Shown: positions 25,484 through 34,748 of the stretch, piece by piece | Layout of the letters: each line of letters opens with the position of its first letter | How positions within the stretch are numbered: position 1 is the first letter of the stretch | Assembly: GCA_944358775.1 (NCBI GenBank) | Contig: CALVRU010000009.1 | Coordinates: 1-41,197, forward strand | DNA: 41,197 nucleotides | From: an uncultured Bacilli bacterium | Lineage (GTDB): Bacteria; Bacillota_I; Bacilli_A; RF39; UBA660 | Direction: 5' to 3' | The notes under the pieces: model-generated | Seen by the model: the letters and a program-made list of their open reading frames with translations, nothing else | Database searches by the model: none | What the model was told of the DNA's origin: nothing | Position numbers and translations under genes: made by a program

Positions 25484-25508
25484 AGAAAAGAGGTTTCTCT
25501 TTTTTATT
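25484..25508 (+). terminator. Rho-independent terminator
   Basis: AAAAGAG (25486-25492) pairs with CTCTTTT (25497-25503) around a GTTT loop and runs into a T-tract, five bases after the stop of the fused kinase-like gene. Confidence 0.7.
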
Positions 25509-25531
25509 TTACGATAAAATTCAAAATCATC

Positions 25532-25561
25532 TTGAAAAGACCAAAGAAAGATGGCTATAAT
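25532..25561 (+). promoter_or_regulatory. SigA-type promoter
   Basis: TTGAAA (25532-25537), an 18-base spacer and TATAAT (25556-25561) precede the second TasA-like gene. Confidence 0.6.
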
Positions 25562-25592
25562 AGATATCATAGAGTAGGAAGGTTTGAAGTGT

Positions 25593-26333
25593 ATGAAAGA
25601 TCATTCCAAAGAAAGTTGGTTGCAAACTACCGTTTTATTTTGTCTCTTTGCTTTGATTCTAATTATCGTTAGTGTGGTTGCTTTTCGGTTTAATCGATTA
25701 CTAAATCAACCGATAACAGGTGTGGTAGATAACTTTACATTTATTTCTGATGAAAGATATCAAGAAGATGAGTCGATTCGCTTGGAAAATGCATATCCTA
25801 TGAGTGATGAAGAAGGGATCCAGAAGGATGTGGATTTTACTTTTGAAATTTTAGCAAGTACGCAAACACGGGCGATTTATTATGAAATTTGGATCGAAAA
25901 AGTAACTGCAACCGCGTCGCTCGATCCTTTTGTGAAAACCTATTTGACAACTGGAACAGAAACAGAAGAAGCAGTGCGTGATCCCTTGAATGAGAAAAGT
26001 ATTAATCTTTACCGAGAACTAGGGAAGAGCAATGTTTTTAATCAAACGGATGGGAGAACTTTATATCAAAAATATATTCCTAAGAGCGATTCCTTTTATC
26101 ATAAAATATTCCACTTCCGGATGTGGTTGACAGAAGAAGGTACAGAGAATGTTTCTATCGCCAAAGAGTTTTCGGTCAAATTAAAGGTATTTGCAAGCTA
26201 TCAAAAAATCCCGTTACCTCGTGCTTCAGAACCGAAGAGCGAATTTTCTTCGCCATCGGATGTCTCGTCAAAAGTAATTGCAAAAGTTTGGAAGGCAGTT
26301 GCCAAGGGATCAAGTTTTATGGAAAATGAGTAG
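25593..26333 (+). CDS. TasA/camelysin-like exported protein (paralogue 2)
   Basis: A protein of 246 residues: short charged N terminus, one hydrophobic segment (about 11-31), then a beta-rich domain with NAYPMSDEEG (66-75), YYEIWIEKV and a conserved block GRTLYQKYIP...FHFRMWLTEEG. That block matches the GKTLYQETIP...FRLRMWVSDR block of paralogue 3, so these two are the closest pair in the window. The C-terminal 35 residues are Ser/Lys-rich. The in-frame TTG at 25584 directly abuts the AGGAAGG site, so the ATG at 25593 is chosen. The gene has its own promoter. The family call rests on the shared layout with SipW/TasA-type proteins. Confidence 0.55.
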   Translation: MKDHSKESWLQTTVLFCLFALILIIVSVVAFRFNRLLNQPITGVVDNFTFISDERYQEDESIRLENAYPMSDEEGIQKDVDFTFEILASTQTRAIYYEIWIEKVTATASLDPFVKTYLTTGTETEEAVRDPLNEKSINLYRELGKSNVFNQTDGRTLYQKYIPKSDSFYHKIFHFRMWLTEEGTENVSIAKEFSVKLKVFASYQKIPLPRASEPKSEFSSPSDVSSKVIAKVWKAVAKGSSFMENE

Positions 26334-26365
26334 GATCGAGTCATTTAAAATTACCGAAAAAAACA

Positions 26366-26394
26366 CTTCCATTTCCCAAAAAGTATGTTATAAT
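26366..26394 (+). promoter_or_regulatory. Candidate promoter of the pheST T-box transcript
   Basis: A consensus TATAAT at 26389-26394 stands just before the T-box stem I. The -35 region (around 26367-26372, TTCCAT) is weak. Confidence 0.5.
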
Positions 26395-26399
26395 AAGAA

Positions 26400-26625
26400 A
26401 GAAATCAGCTTTGACAAAGGAGTAGTAATAAGATTATCTTTTGAATAGGGAGTCTAGAAAAAGTGGAAACTAGATACAAAAGACCTTATGAATTCGCCTT
26501 TCGAGCTCTTAAGTAAAACTTAAGCGTAGCAGGCGTTAACGCATTTTGAGTATGATTTTATCATAAAATAAGGTGGTACCACGGCTATTTCGTCCTTAAG
26601 CGAAGTAGCTTTTTTTATGGATAGG
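26400..26625 (+). ncRNA. T-box leader of pheST, Phe-type specifier
   Basis: The T-box AAGGTGGTACCACGG is at 26570-26584. In stem I, lower helix AAAGG (26416-26420) with CCTTT and upper helix ATAAG with CTTAT (26485-26489) enclose the strand GAATTCG, so the specifier is TTC (26493-26495), Phe, followed by a purine. The bulge UGGU expects A73, as in tRNA-Phe. The terminator pairs GCTATTTCG (26584-26592) with CGAAGTAGC (26601-26609) followed by eight T. It fits control of pheST by uncharged tRNA-Phe. Confidence 0.93.
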
Positions 26626-26638
26626 AGGATTTAGAAAA

Positions 26639-27685
26639 ATGGAAAAAATCGTAGAAGAAATCAAAAAAGAATTAGAAGAAGATCTTAAGAAAATTTCTTC
26701 GATGAATGAATTAAATGATTTGAAAGTAAAATATTTAGGAAAAAAGGGAAAGATTACGTTATTAACGAAAGATATGGGCAACCGATCGGTCGAGGAACGG
26801 AAAGAAATCGGCCGCTATTCGAACGAGTTAAAAAGTCATGTAACATCATCTATATCACAATTAGAACAAGAACTCAGTCAGAAAGAATTGGAAGCGAAAT
26901 TAGAGAATGATCGGATCGATCCGACCCTTCCTGGAACAGCAGTAAAAGTAGGGGGAGTGCACCCACTTACCAAAGTGACGGAAGAAATCGAAGATTTATT
27001 TGTTTCGATGGGATATGATGTCGTTTCTGGTCCAGAGGTCGAATTGGATTTATATAACTTCGAAATGCTCAATTTACCGAAAGGACATCCGGCTCGCGAT
27101 GCGCAAGATTCTTTCTATATTACCGAAGATACTTTGCTTCGTAGTCAGACTTCGCCGGTGCAAGTACGAACGATGCTAAAGAATAAAGAAAAAACAGAAA
27201 TTCGAATTATCTGTCCAGGTAAAGTATATCGAAGAGATGATGATGATGCGACCCATTCGCACCAATTTACGCAAATTGAAGGCTTGGTGGTCGGCAAAAA
27301 CATTTCCCTTGCCGACTTAAAAGGAACCTTAGAAATTTTTGCCAAAAAATTGTTTGGCGAAGATCGGGAAATTCGTTTCCGGCCAAGTTATTTCCCATTT
27401 ACGGAGCCGAGTTATGAAGTAGATATTTCTTGTTTCCGGTGCGGTGGAAAAGGATGTAATATCTGTAAAAATACCGGTTGGATCGAAATTTTAGGAAGTG
27501 GTATGGTTCATCCGAACGTCTTACAAATGGCGGGATATGATCCGAAAGAATATACGGGATTTGCATTTGGAATCGGCGTCGAGCGAGTTGCGATGCTTCG
27601 TTATGGAGTCAATGATATTCGCAGTTTTTATACGAATGACTTACGTTTTCTAGAAACTTATAATCGCGTAGAAGGAGATAAGTAA
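26639..27685 (+). CDS. pheS: Phenylalanyl-tRNA synthetase alpha subunit
   Basis: The catalytic subunit of the alpha2-beta2 enzyme, 348 residues. After an N-terminal coiled coil (about 1-90) come [13 protein letters not shown], motif 2 region [35 protein letters not shown] and motif 3 [34 protein letters not shown] holds four Cys, as in other bacterial PheS with a zinc-like knot. ATAGGAGG precedes the ATG. One base separates it from pheT. Confidence 0.97.
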   Translation: MEKIVEEIKKELEEDLKKISSMNELNDLKVKYLGKKGKITLLTKDMGNRSVEERKEIGRYSNELKSHVTSSISQLEQELSQKELEAKLENDRIDPTLPGTAVKVGGVHPLTKVTEEIEDLFVSMGYDVVSGPEVELDLYNFEMLNLPKGHPARDAQDSFYITEDTLLRSQTSPVQVRTMLKNKEKTEIRIICPGKVYRRDDDDATHSHQFTQIEGLVVGKNISLADLKGTLEIFAKKLFGEDREIRFRPSYFPFTEPSYEVDISCFRCGGKGCNICKNTGWIEILGSGMVHPNVLQMAGYDPKEYTGFAFGIGVERVAMLRYGVNDIRSFYTNDLRFLETYNRVEGDK

Positions 27686-27686
27686 C

Positions 27687-30077
27687 ATGAAATTAAGTAG
27701 AAACTTTTTAAAAGATTATATTGATATTAAAAACTTAAGTGATCACGATCTTGCCGAAGCGATGACGAAGGTGGGTAATGAATACGACTCGATCACACCA
27801 CTCGTTGGAGCGAGTCATTTAGTAGTCGGATATGTCAAGGAATGTAAGAATCATCCAGATAGTGATCATATGCATGTCTGTCAAGTAGAAGTTGGCCAAA
27901 ACGATGTTCGGCAAATCGTCTGTGGTGCTCCTAATATCAAAGAAGGGCAGAAAGTGATCGTCTCTCTTCCAGGGGCTGTGTTACCAAATGGTATGACGAT
28001 TAAAAAGTCCGTGATCCGTGGTGTCGAATCGGATGGTATGATTTGCTCGCTTGGTGAAATTGGCATCGAACACAAATATCAAAGTGAAGCAGATCAAAAA
28101 GGAATTCACGTTTTAGAAGAAGATGCTGAAATCGGAACCGATCCCATTGCATATCTTTGTTTTGACGATACGACGATCGATTTTGAATTGACGGCTAATC
28201 GTGCCGATTTATTAAGTGTATTAGGAATGGCATATGAAGTAGGCGCAATCTTAAATGAGAAAGTAAAACTTCCGGAAACAAAATTGCAAACCGAAGTAGA
28301 GCGAATCGAAGATCATTTACAGATTGATATTCAAACTGAGAATTGTCCACTTTACTTAGCTCGCCTAGTGAAAGGCTTAAAGATTGCACCAAGTCCAAAA
28401 TGGATGCAGGCTCGTCTTATGGCAAGTGGCATTCGGCCGATCAACAATGTCGTCGATATTAGTAACTATGTCATGTTAGAAGAGGGGCAACCATTACACT
28501 TCTTCGATTATCGGACACTTGGTAATAAAATTGTTGTCCGGATGGCCGAAGAAGGCGAAAAATTGACAACTTTAGATGGCAAAGAGCGCAATTTGAGTAG
28601 AGAAGATATCGTCATTGCAAACGATGATCATGCCGTTGGTTTAGCAGGTGTAATGGGAGGCCTTAATTCAGAAGTAGAACAAGACACCCAAGATATCGTG
28701 ATTGAAAGTGCTATTTTTAATCCGTTGAAAATTCGTTACACCGCTAAGAAAATTTTAAGAAGTGAAGCAAGTGCTCGTTTCGAAAAAGGACTCGATCCAA
28801 ATCGTACCTATTTGGCGATGGCGCGTGCTTGTTATCTATTAGAAAAACTTGCGGGTGGTACAGTGGTAAAAGGCACGTTAGCAGTCGACCATACGAATCA
28901 TGATGCAAAAGTAATTCCAATTACCAAAGAAAAGATCAATCGAGTTTTAGGAATGAGCTTGACCAATCAAGATATTTTAGATGTGTTCCATCGCCTCGAT
29001 TTTGAAGTGCAAGAACAAGACGATTCCTTTACTGTAACCGTTCCAACAAGAAGAGTCGACATTGCGATCGAAGAAGATTTAATTGAGGAAGTAGGTCGTA
29101 TTCATGGAATCGATCAATGTAAAGGTACGCTTCCTGTAACGACAATGAAAAATGGTACCTATGAGGAAAAATATAAGAAAGAAAAATTAATTCAAAAACA
29201 TTTAGAAGCGCTTGGCTTATATCAGGTGAGAACTTATACTCTTGTCAACCAAGAATCAGTGAATATGTTTACTGATGACGAATTTACTCCGATTGTCGTA
29301 AGAGACCCTTTGACAGAAGATCATCTAGCACTTCGGTATAGTCTATTACCATCGCTTTTAGAAGTGGCATCGTATAACTTGGCACGTAAAGTAAAAAATA
29401 TTCCGATTTTTGAAATCAGTGATGTGTACTATACGAAAGATAAGAAAACGATGCAAACTGCTCGTCTTGCCGCTCTTATTACGGGAACGATGTTAGAAAA
29501 CACTTGGAATCACATCAAAGTAGAAGCAGATTTCTTCTATATGAAAGGTATTTTAGAAAATTTGTTGAATTATCTTGGCTTAAATCGTCGCTATACGATC
29601 GAAACGGGTAAGCTTCCAAAAGAGTATCATCCTTATCAAAGTGCGATTGTGAAGATCGATCAGGATGTAGTTGGATATATTGGAATGGTTCATCCTACTT
29701 TGAGTAAAACACCACTTTATGTATTTGAACTCGACTTATCGAAAGTAGAAGCAATTCAAGTACGTGGTATTAAAGATAAAGAAATATCAAAATATCCGAC
29801 AATCAGTAAAGATTTTGCATTTTTAGTAGAAAATTCTGTATCGGCTAAGAGTTTACTCGACACCATTCAAAAGACCGGTGGAAGACTTCTTACGAACATA
29901 GAAGTATTCGATGTATATCAAGGAGAAAATATTGCCGAAGGAAAGAAATCGATTGCGTTCAATTTGACTTTTATGGATCCGACTAGAACTTTGAACGAAG
30001 AAGAAGTAATGGAGATTTTTAATAAGATTATCGAGCAAGTGGAAAAAGAACACAATGCGGAATTACGAGATAAATAG
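27687..30077 (+). CDS. pheT: Phenylalanyl-tRNA synthetase beta subunit
   Basis: The 796-residue beta subunit of normal length. A tRNA-binding EMAP-like domain (about 40-150; CQVEVGQNDVRQIVCGAPNIKEGQKV) leads to B3/B4 editing domains (RPINNVVDISNYVMLEEGQPLHFFD), the B5 domain (about 405-475), the class II-like fold (HLALRYSLLPSLLEVASYN) and the C-terminal FDX-ACB domain (about 705-796; SKYPTISKDFAFLVE). Editing of Tyr-tRNA-Phe is expected from the family. It follows pheS by one base, preceded by AGGAGATAAG inside the pheS end. Confidence 0.97.
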   Translation: MKLSRNFLKDYIDIKNLSDHDLAEAMTKVGNEYDSITPLVGASHLVVGYVKECKNHPDSDHMHVCQVEVGQNDVRQIVCGAPNIKEGQKVIVSLPGAVLPNGMTIKKSVIRGVESDGMICSLGEIGIEHKYQSEADQKGIHVLEEDAEIGTDPIAYLCFDDTTIDFELTANRADLLSVLGMAYEVGAILNEKVKLPETKLQTEVERIEDHLQIDIQTENCPLYLARLVKGLKIAPSPKWMQARLMASGIRPINNVVDISNYVMLEEGQPLHFFDYRTLGNKIVVRMAEEGEKLTTLDGKERNLSREDIVIANDDHAVGLAGVMGGLNSEVEQDTQDIVIESAIFNPLKIRYTAKKILRSEASARFEKGLDPNRTYLAMARACYLLEKLAGGTVVKGTLAVDHTNHDAKVIPITKEKINRVLGMSLTNQDILDVFHRLDFEVQEQDDSFTVTVPTRRVDIAIEEDLIEEVGRIHGIDQCKGTLPVTTMKNGTYEEKYKKEKLIQKHLEALGLYQVRTYTLVNQESVNMFTDDEFTPIVVRDPLTEDHLALRYSLLPSLLEVASYNLARKVKNIPIFEISDVYYTKDKKTMQTARLAALITGTMLENTWNHIKVEADFFYMKGILENLLNYLGLNRRYTIETGKLPKEYHPYQSAIVKIDQDVVGYIGMVHPTLSKTPLYVFELDLSKVEAIQVRGIKDKEISKYPTISKDFAFLVENSVSAKSLLDTIQKTGGRLLTNIEVFDVYQGENIAEGKKSIAFNLTFMDPTRTLNEEEVMEIFNKIIEQVEKEHNAELRDK

Positions 30078-30096
30078 ATTTTATTTGTCGAAATAG

Positions 30097-30125
30097 AAAC
30101 AACTTTCAGAAGTGGGAGTTGTTTT
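30097..30125 (+). terminator. Terminator after pheT
   Basis: AAACAACT (30097-30104) pairs with AGTTGTTT (30117-30124), with a short T-run at the end. It is the first hairpin after the pheT stop. Confidence 0.6.
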
Positions 30126-30301
30126 AGTATGCTAAAATTTAAAGGGAAATTAAGTGAACACGGGTATTGCCAAAATTGCTTGGAGGCATCATGATTGATA
30201 GAGTAGAAGGAGTGAGAAAATAAAGCAAAGCGGTTATGCAACAGCACGACTTGTTATCGTATCATGACAAGGAAAAAGACTGACTTAATGATTGAACTGA
30301 T

Positions 30302-30349
30302 AAAATAAAAGTAGACACAAAAAAAGAAATGTGATCTACTTTTATTTTT
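30302..30349 (+). terminator. Long A/T-rich hairpin before the transposase remnant
   Basis: A perfect 14-base-pair stem (30302-30315 with 30335-30348), extended by CAC/GTG inside, ends in a T-run. It may be a terminator or belong to the end of the decayed insertion element. The stretch from 30126 to 30301 holds no gene that I can support. Confidence 0.5.
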
Positions 30350-30377
30350 GATATTATTAAATTAAGGAGATGATATT

Positions 30378-30690
30378 ATGACAAAAGGACGACCTAAAGG
30401 TGGAACCAATAAATATTGGACTGCTGAAGAAAAATATAAAATTATAAAGCCGATACTTGATGGTGAAAAAAGTACCATGCAAGTAACTCGAGAGACCGGA
30501 TTAAGTAATGGAATGATTAATAATTGGGTAAAAGCATATTGTCAAAATGAAATAAAAGGATTAAAAGCGAAAAAAACCAGGGAATCCAATGAGTTCATTG
30601 ATGAATCGTAAAAAGCTTACTGAGTATGAAAATTAGAAAATATGAGATGAATCGTAGAGATTTAGAGCCTTTCATAAGAGACGTTCATAA
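30378..30690 (+). pseudogene. Decayed IS3-type transposase OrfA remnant
   Basis: The first 65 residues read GRPKGGTNKYWTAEEKYKII, TMQVTRETGLSNGMINNWVK and a Lys-rich end: a helix-turn-helix like that of IS3-family OrfA proteins. The open frame then ends after 77 residues with an odd tail. Shifting frame by one base at the A7 run (30571-30577) restores family-like sequence: GNPMSSLMNRKKLTEYEN, and after another shift KYEMNRRDLEP. At least two frameshifts and a missing 3' end make this a pseudogene. No OrfB was seen. AAGGAGATGAT precedes the ATG, so a short peptide with the DNA-binding part could still be made. Confidence 0.7.
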
Positions 30691-30719
30691 AAAAAAACAA
30701 GTTATGCATTACAATATAA

Positions 30720-30752
30720 AACCCCAATTGAGTATAGAACTCAACTGGGGTT
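30720..30752. terminator. Strong hairpin, probable terminator of sspI
   Basis: Thirteen of 14 bases pair between 30720-30733 and 30739-30752, including four G-C pairs. On the minus strand it is followed by TTTTA, so it most likely ends the leftward sspI transcript; it might instead mark the edge of the decayed element. Confidence 0.6.
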
Positions 30753-30798
30753 CAATTAAATTCTTTTTAACTGTTTACTGTTTGTTGACTAGTTCAAC

Positions 30799-31029
30799 TT
30801 AATGATCAGTCTTTTCTTCTTGGCGATTTACGCGGTTTTTTAGCATCTCAATTATTTTATTTTTCATTTCTTCATTCGCATCCGTCCAGATGATTTCAAA
30901 AAACACCCCCATACCAGGAAGGGTAATTTCATCATTTTCCTTGATGCTTTCCTCGATTGCTTCTCTTAATACATTCTCATCATCGCCTTTAAAATTGTTA
31001 ATAATATGATCGCGAATATTAATGTCCAT
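30799..31029 (-). CDS. sspI: Small acid-soluble spore protein SspI
   Basis: A 76-residue protein matching SspI of Bacillus in length and pattern: MDINIRDHIINNF at the start, a charged middle with REAIEESIKENDEITLPGMG, then GVFFEIIWTDANEEMKNKI. The LPG[LM]GV[LF]FE[VI]IW core is characteristic. SspI is a minor forespore-specific protein; its presence suggests this lineage makes endospores or recently did. AAAGGATG lies about nine bases before the ATG. It is a unit by itself on the minus strand, as is usual for sspI. No SigG promoter could be assigned with confidence. Confidence 0.85.
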   Translation of the reverse strand: MDINIRDHIINNFKGDDENVLREAIEESIKENDEITLPGMGVFFEIIWTDANEEMKNKIIEMLKNRVNRQEEKTDH

Positions 31030-31143
31030 AAATTCTCATCCTTTCTAAACATATTGTGTAAATGATTTACAAAACTTATACGATTTTTTATTTTAAAAAC
31101 AAAAAAGATATAGTATACTAATATTAGAAAGAAGGTTATGTTT

Positions 31144-31695
31144 ATGTGGATATGGATTATCGTTGGAGTTATTGTTTTACTATTGATTATCTGGATCGTT
31201 GCTACTTATAATGGACTAATTTCTTTACGAAATCGAAAAGATGACCAATGGAGTCAAATCGACGTTCAATTAAAAAGAAGAGCAGACTTAATTCCGAATC
31301 TAGTAGAAACAGTAAAAGGGTATGCAAAGCATGAAAAAGGTACATTAGAAGATGTGGTAAAAGCACGTAATAATTTTGTGACGGCATCTACTCCAGAAGA
31401 AGAAATGAAAGCTTCTGGTGAGATTACGCAAGCTCTTTCGAGATTGTTTGCTTTATCGGAAAATTATCCGGATTTAAAAGCAAATCAAAACTTTGTCAGT
31501 TTACAAAATGATCTCAAAGAGACAGAAGATAAAATTAGTATTGCTCGCCAATTCTATAATGATACCGTATTGACTTATAACAATAAAGTGGAAATGGTAC
31601 CGTCAAATATTGTAGCTGGTCTTTTTGGCTTTAAGAAAGCGGCATTCTTTGAAATTGAAGAAGCAGATAAAGCTGCGCCAAAAGTATCATTTTAA
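31144..31695 (+). CDS. LemA family protein
   Basis: One N-terminal membrane segment (about 2-21) is followed by a four-helix LemA domain: [40 protein letters not shown], then [10 protein letters not shown] and [14 protein letters not shown], ending with the family's [10 protein letters not shown]. The ATG at 31144 is eight bases after AAAGAAGG; the ATG two codons earlier (31138) is too close to that site. LemA proteins have no settled function. It is paired with the DUF2207 gene, a frequent partner, with a terminator-like hairpin between them. Confidence 0.92.
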   Translation: MWIWIIVGVIVLLLIIWIVATYNGLISLRNRKDDQWSQIDVQLKRRADLIPNLVETVKGYAKHEKGTLEDVVKARNNFVTASTPEEEMKASGEITQALSRLFALSENYPDLKANQNFVSLQNDLKETEDKISIARQFYNDTVLTYNNKVEMVPSNIVAGLFGFKKAAFFEIEEADKAAPKVSF

Positions 31696-31698
31696 ATG

Positions 31699-31722
31699 AC
31701 TTGCCATTTGGGCAAGTTTTTC
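31699..31722 (+). terminator. Intercistronic terminator/attenuator
   Basis: ACTTGCC (31699-31705) pairs with GGCAAGT (31711-31717), followed by five T. It lies between the lemA and DUF2207 genes and may reduce expression of the second. Confidence 0.75.
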
Positions 31723-31736
31723 TTTAGGGAGGAACT

Positions 31737-34001
31737 ATGAAAAAGTATTTGGGTTATGTATTCGTTGTTTTATTTTTATTGATCCCAAGCATCATGGTAA
31801 AAGCGGAAACGACCGATCGCTTTTATATGGATATTCAAATCGAAGAAGATGGTTCTATCTTTGTTCGAGAACTCGCTTCTTTAGCGGGCAGTTATAATGG
31901 AAGACTACGAGATATTGTTTATAAAAATCTAGGAATTCCACATTTCACTGGGAAAGAAAGCGATTTCGCAGGAAGTGATCTTTATAATGGAAGTAGTATA
32001 TCGGATATAAAGGTATACGATATCATCGATAATGGTAATTTAAATTTCGATTCGATGGAACATTTGAATAAAGAATACAGCCAAGTGAATGATGCCGATA
32101 CCGGTGATTACGGTGTTTATACGATGAAGGGATATAATGGTAGTGTCGATTTTAAGATTTTTAATCCATCGAAAACCAATACGGCCTTTTATATGGAATA
32201 TCGAATTCACGATGTTGTTGCAGTTCATAATGACGTAGCTGAATTGGCTTGGAATATTCTAGGAGACACTTCTCAAGAAGATATTAATGTGTTGCGAGTG
32301 CGTGTTCATCTACCAAAAGAAGACGCTTCTATGCGAGCTTGGTTACACGGCCCTTTGTACGGTTACATTGATCGTACGAGTGACGAATACGTCGAAATTC
32401 GTTTCGATCAATTAGAGGCATACAAAGCGGTTTCGGTAAGAGTGATGTTTGATAAAAGTTTAGTGCCGAAAGCCACAAAGACATCCGGGATAGATGGAAA
32501 GCAATACATTTTAGCATACGAACAAGAACAAGCTGATCTAGCGAATGAGGAACGGGAAAGATTGTATCAACAATTATTGAGTAAAGCGACGTATTATTTG
32601 AATTATGCCGATAATACGTTGGAACTCGATTATTACAATCGGGCGCTTCAATTCATTTATCAATTAAAAGACAGCGATGAGAAAACAGCATTGTTAGCAA
32701 GAGCCCAAGAGATTCGAAATAAAATCGAAGTCGAATTGGTAGAGGATGCGAAGGACGCGCTTCGTTATGCAAAAGAACGGCCAAAAAGAGAAAATTATAA
32801 TCAGGCAAAAGATGCTGTCGCCTTATTATTAGAAGGATCTACGAAAGATCAATTGGTGAATGAACTAGCGGAGATTCTAACGATTGTCGAACGCAAAGAA
32901 TTCGAACAAAAAGTTTTATGGGGAAGTATTCTTGGCGTATGGTTCCTTGTTTTTATCGGTAGTTATTGTTATTTGGAATATCGTTATAAGAAAAAATATC
33001 AATCTCATTTTAAAGACCAATATTATCGCGAATTTCCAGGTGAATATACGTTAGGAGCAACCGATTATTTACTTCATCATAAAGTAACTCAAAATGCTTT
33101 TTCGGCGACACTTCTCGATTTGATTCGCCGACATATCATTACGATGGAAGAAGTCGAAGAAAGTGGCAAACGAAAAAAGAAAAAAGATTATGTGTTTGTA
33201 TTAAGCGAATCTTTTGAACCAGTTCGTTCCAGTGAGCAACAAGTAATTAAATTACTTTTCGAAATTGTTGGAAAAGATCGCCAAGTGACATTAAAACAAT
33301 TAAAAAATTATGGATCTACCGAATCAAGAGCAAGAACGTTCATGAGGGAGTATAAGTGGTTTTTAAGTTCTGCTCGTACAGAAGGAATACAGGAAGACTT
33401 TTATTTAAAAAATGATTCAAATAAAGTGTTGCCGGTACTTTTACTAGGGGCTGGATTCTTGCTTTGGTTGTTTGCAATTCCAGCGAATGTCCCGGTTTTA
33501 TCGACGATTTTATTTCCAGTATTCCTCGTGATAATTCTTATTTTTGTACTGACTCGTCATCGTCGGAATCAATATGGCAATTTGCAATACGATGAATGGA
33601 TGGGCCATAAACGATTCTTATTGGATTTTGGACGCTTTGACGAGAAAGAACTTCCAGAAATCGCTTTATGGGAACGCTATATGGTTTCGGCGACGATTTT
33701 AGGAATTGCTGATAAAGTCCAAAAGAGCATGAAAATTCAAATCGAACGAATCGAAGCGCTTGCGACAGCTACGGATAATACATCAATTTTATGGGATTTA
33801 CATACCATTCATATGATGAATCATTTGTTAAACACCAATATCACGGACGTCGTTGCATCTACTGTATCACGGGCAGTATCTAATTCGTCTAGTACGATCG
33901 CAGCTGCAAACAGTAGTTCTTCTTCCGGCGGCGGATTTGGCGGAGGATCTTCTGGCGGTGGCGGATCCTTTGGCGGCGGCGGTGGAACAGGTCGCTTCTA
34001 A
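31737..34001 (+). CDS. DUF2207 membrane protein
   Basis: A 754-residue protein: signal peptide (1-23, ending VKAE), an extracellular DUF2207 domain (about 25-245; MDIQIEEDGSIFVRE, then NILGDTSQEDINVLRVRVHLP), a charged helical stretch (270-390), a membrane segment (about 395-415), a cytosolic region with YTLGATDYLLHH and LLDLIRRHII, two further membrane helices (about 565-605), and a Gly/Ser-rich C terminus with repeated GGGG. The Gly-rich end is usual in this family. LemA and DUF2207 genes often occur together and probably act together at the membrane; what they do is unknown. AGGGAGGA precedes the ATG. Confidence 0.9.
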   Translation: MKKYLGYVFVVLFLLIPSIMVKAETTDRFYMDIQIEEDGSIFVRELASLAGSYNGRLRDIVYKNLGIPHFTGKESDFAGSDLYNGSSISDIKVYDIIDNGNLNFDSMEHLNKEYSQVNDADTGDYGVYTMKGYNGSVDFKIFNPSKTNTAFYMEYRIHDVVAVHNDVAELAWNILGDTSQEDINVLRVRVHLPKEDASMRAWLHGPLYGYIDRTSDEYVEIRFDQLEAYKAVSVRVMFDKSLVPKATKTSGIDGKQYILAYEQEQADLANEERERLYQQLLSKATYYLNYADNTLELDYYNRALQFIYQLKDSDEKTALLARAQEIRNKIEVELVEDAKDALRYAKERPKRENYNQAKDAVALLLEGSTKDQLVNELAEILTIVERKEFEQKVLWGSILGVWFLVFIGSYCYLEYRYKKKYQSHFKDQYYREFPGEYTLGATDYLLHHKVTQNAFSATLLDLIRRHIITMEEVEESGKRKKKKDYVFVLSESFEPVRSSEQQVIKLLFEIVGKDRQVTLKQLKNYGSTESRARTFMREYKWFLSSARTEGIQEDFYLKNDSNKVLPVLLLGAGFLLWLFAIPANVPVLSTILFPVFLVIILIFVLTRHRRNQYGNLQYDEWMGHKRFLLDFGRFDEKELPEIALWERYMVSATILGIADKVQKSMKIQIERIEALATATDNTSILWDLHTIHMMNHLLNTNITDVVASTVSRAVSNSSSTIAAANSSSSSGGGFGGGSSGGGGSFGGGGGTGRF

Positions 34002-34024
34002 GTACACGTGATGTGTACTTTTTC
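34001..34024 (+). terminator. Rho-independent terminator
   Basis: AGTACAC (34001-34007) pairs with GTGTACT (34013-34019) and is followed by a T-tract. It starts at the DUF2207 stop codon. Confidence 0.8.
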
Positions 34025-34082
34025 TTGTGTTTTGTTACAATAGGGTGATATCATAGTAAGTTAAACAGAAAGAGGTGTTTTT

Positions 34083-34682
34083 TTGAAACCATTTATTCCA
34101 TTTCAGCAGTTAGAAGATTGCTATGGTTTTTATTATCAAGATAGCCAAAATCGCGAAATTTATTTACAGCAGAAAAAAGAATCACCTATCAATCATTACT
34201 ATTTGCATCTACAAAATATTCATTTTGCCAAAGAGACAAAAGAACCGATTTTATTACCGGATGGGATCATTCAATTAGAAGGAATCGTCGATCGTATTTA
34301 TCGTTTTCGAGCTCCTAGAGATTGCCAAAGTTTTCTAATTGTGTCCCATCTTGATTTAGCAGGCGGGCAACTTCACATTGATATCAATGGTCCGGTCTTT
34401 TTCGAACGGGTCGATAACAGCGAATGGAAACTTACGAAAATTCGAATCGGGGCGAATGGTATCGGATTACCAAACCGGTCGTATGCGAAAGGCTTTCAAG
34501 TTGGAGCAACATTGGAAGGAGCGAATCATTATCGCTTTTATGAAGAGATGACCGCTACGCATCATGGTCTCATGTTAACTTATCAACCGTTTTATAAGAG
34601 ACCGATGTTTGACCGCTGTGATCCTAGTATCGAGCAAGATCAGTTAAAACAATTTATTATTTCAAAAAAGAAAGAAAGGTAA
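34083..34682 (+). CDS. Conserved-looking protein of unknown function
   Basis: A 199-residue soluble protein with many aromatic residues and an alternating strand pattern, suggesting a mostly beta fold: NREIYLQQKK, HYYLHLQNIHF, SFLIVSHLDLAGGQLHIDI and NGPVFFERV. The region GIGLPNRSYAKGFQVGATLEG recalls a nucleotide- or ligand-binding turn but matches no motif I know. It starts at TTG (34083) with AGAGGTG five bases upstream. It is monocistronic, with a terminator directly after the stop. No neighbour suggests a function. Confidence 0.55.
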   Translation: MKPFIPFQQLEDCYGFYYQDSQNREIYLQQKKESPINHYYLHLQNIHFAKETKEPILLPDGIIQLEGIVDRIYRFRAPRDCQSFLIVSHLDLAGGQLHIDINGPVFFERVDNSEWKLTKIRIGANGIGLPNRSYAKGFQVGATLEGANHYRFYEEMTATHHGLMLTYQPFYKRPMFDRCDPSIEQDQLKQFIISKKKER

Positions 34683-34697
34683 TTCTTTCTTTTTTTC
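34664..34697 (+). terminator. Terminator overlapping the 3' end of the unknown gene
   Basis: A perfect 13-base-pair A/G-rich stem (34664-34676 with 34683-34695) leads into the T-run. The 5' arm encodes the last residues (KKKER) and the stop. Confidence 0.75.
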
Positions 34698-34702
34698 AAG
34701 AG

Positions 34703-34731
34703 TTTACGAAAAAAGAAAAATTCGTTATAAT
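34703..34731 (+). promoter_or_regulatory. SigA-type promoter
   Basis: TTTACG (34703-34708), a 17-base spacer and TATAAT (34726-34731) stand before the YgjP-type gene and likely drive the operon down to 37762. Confidence 0.6.
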
Positions 34732-34748
34732 AGAATAGGTGATGAAAG

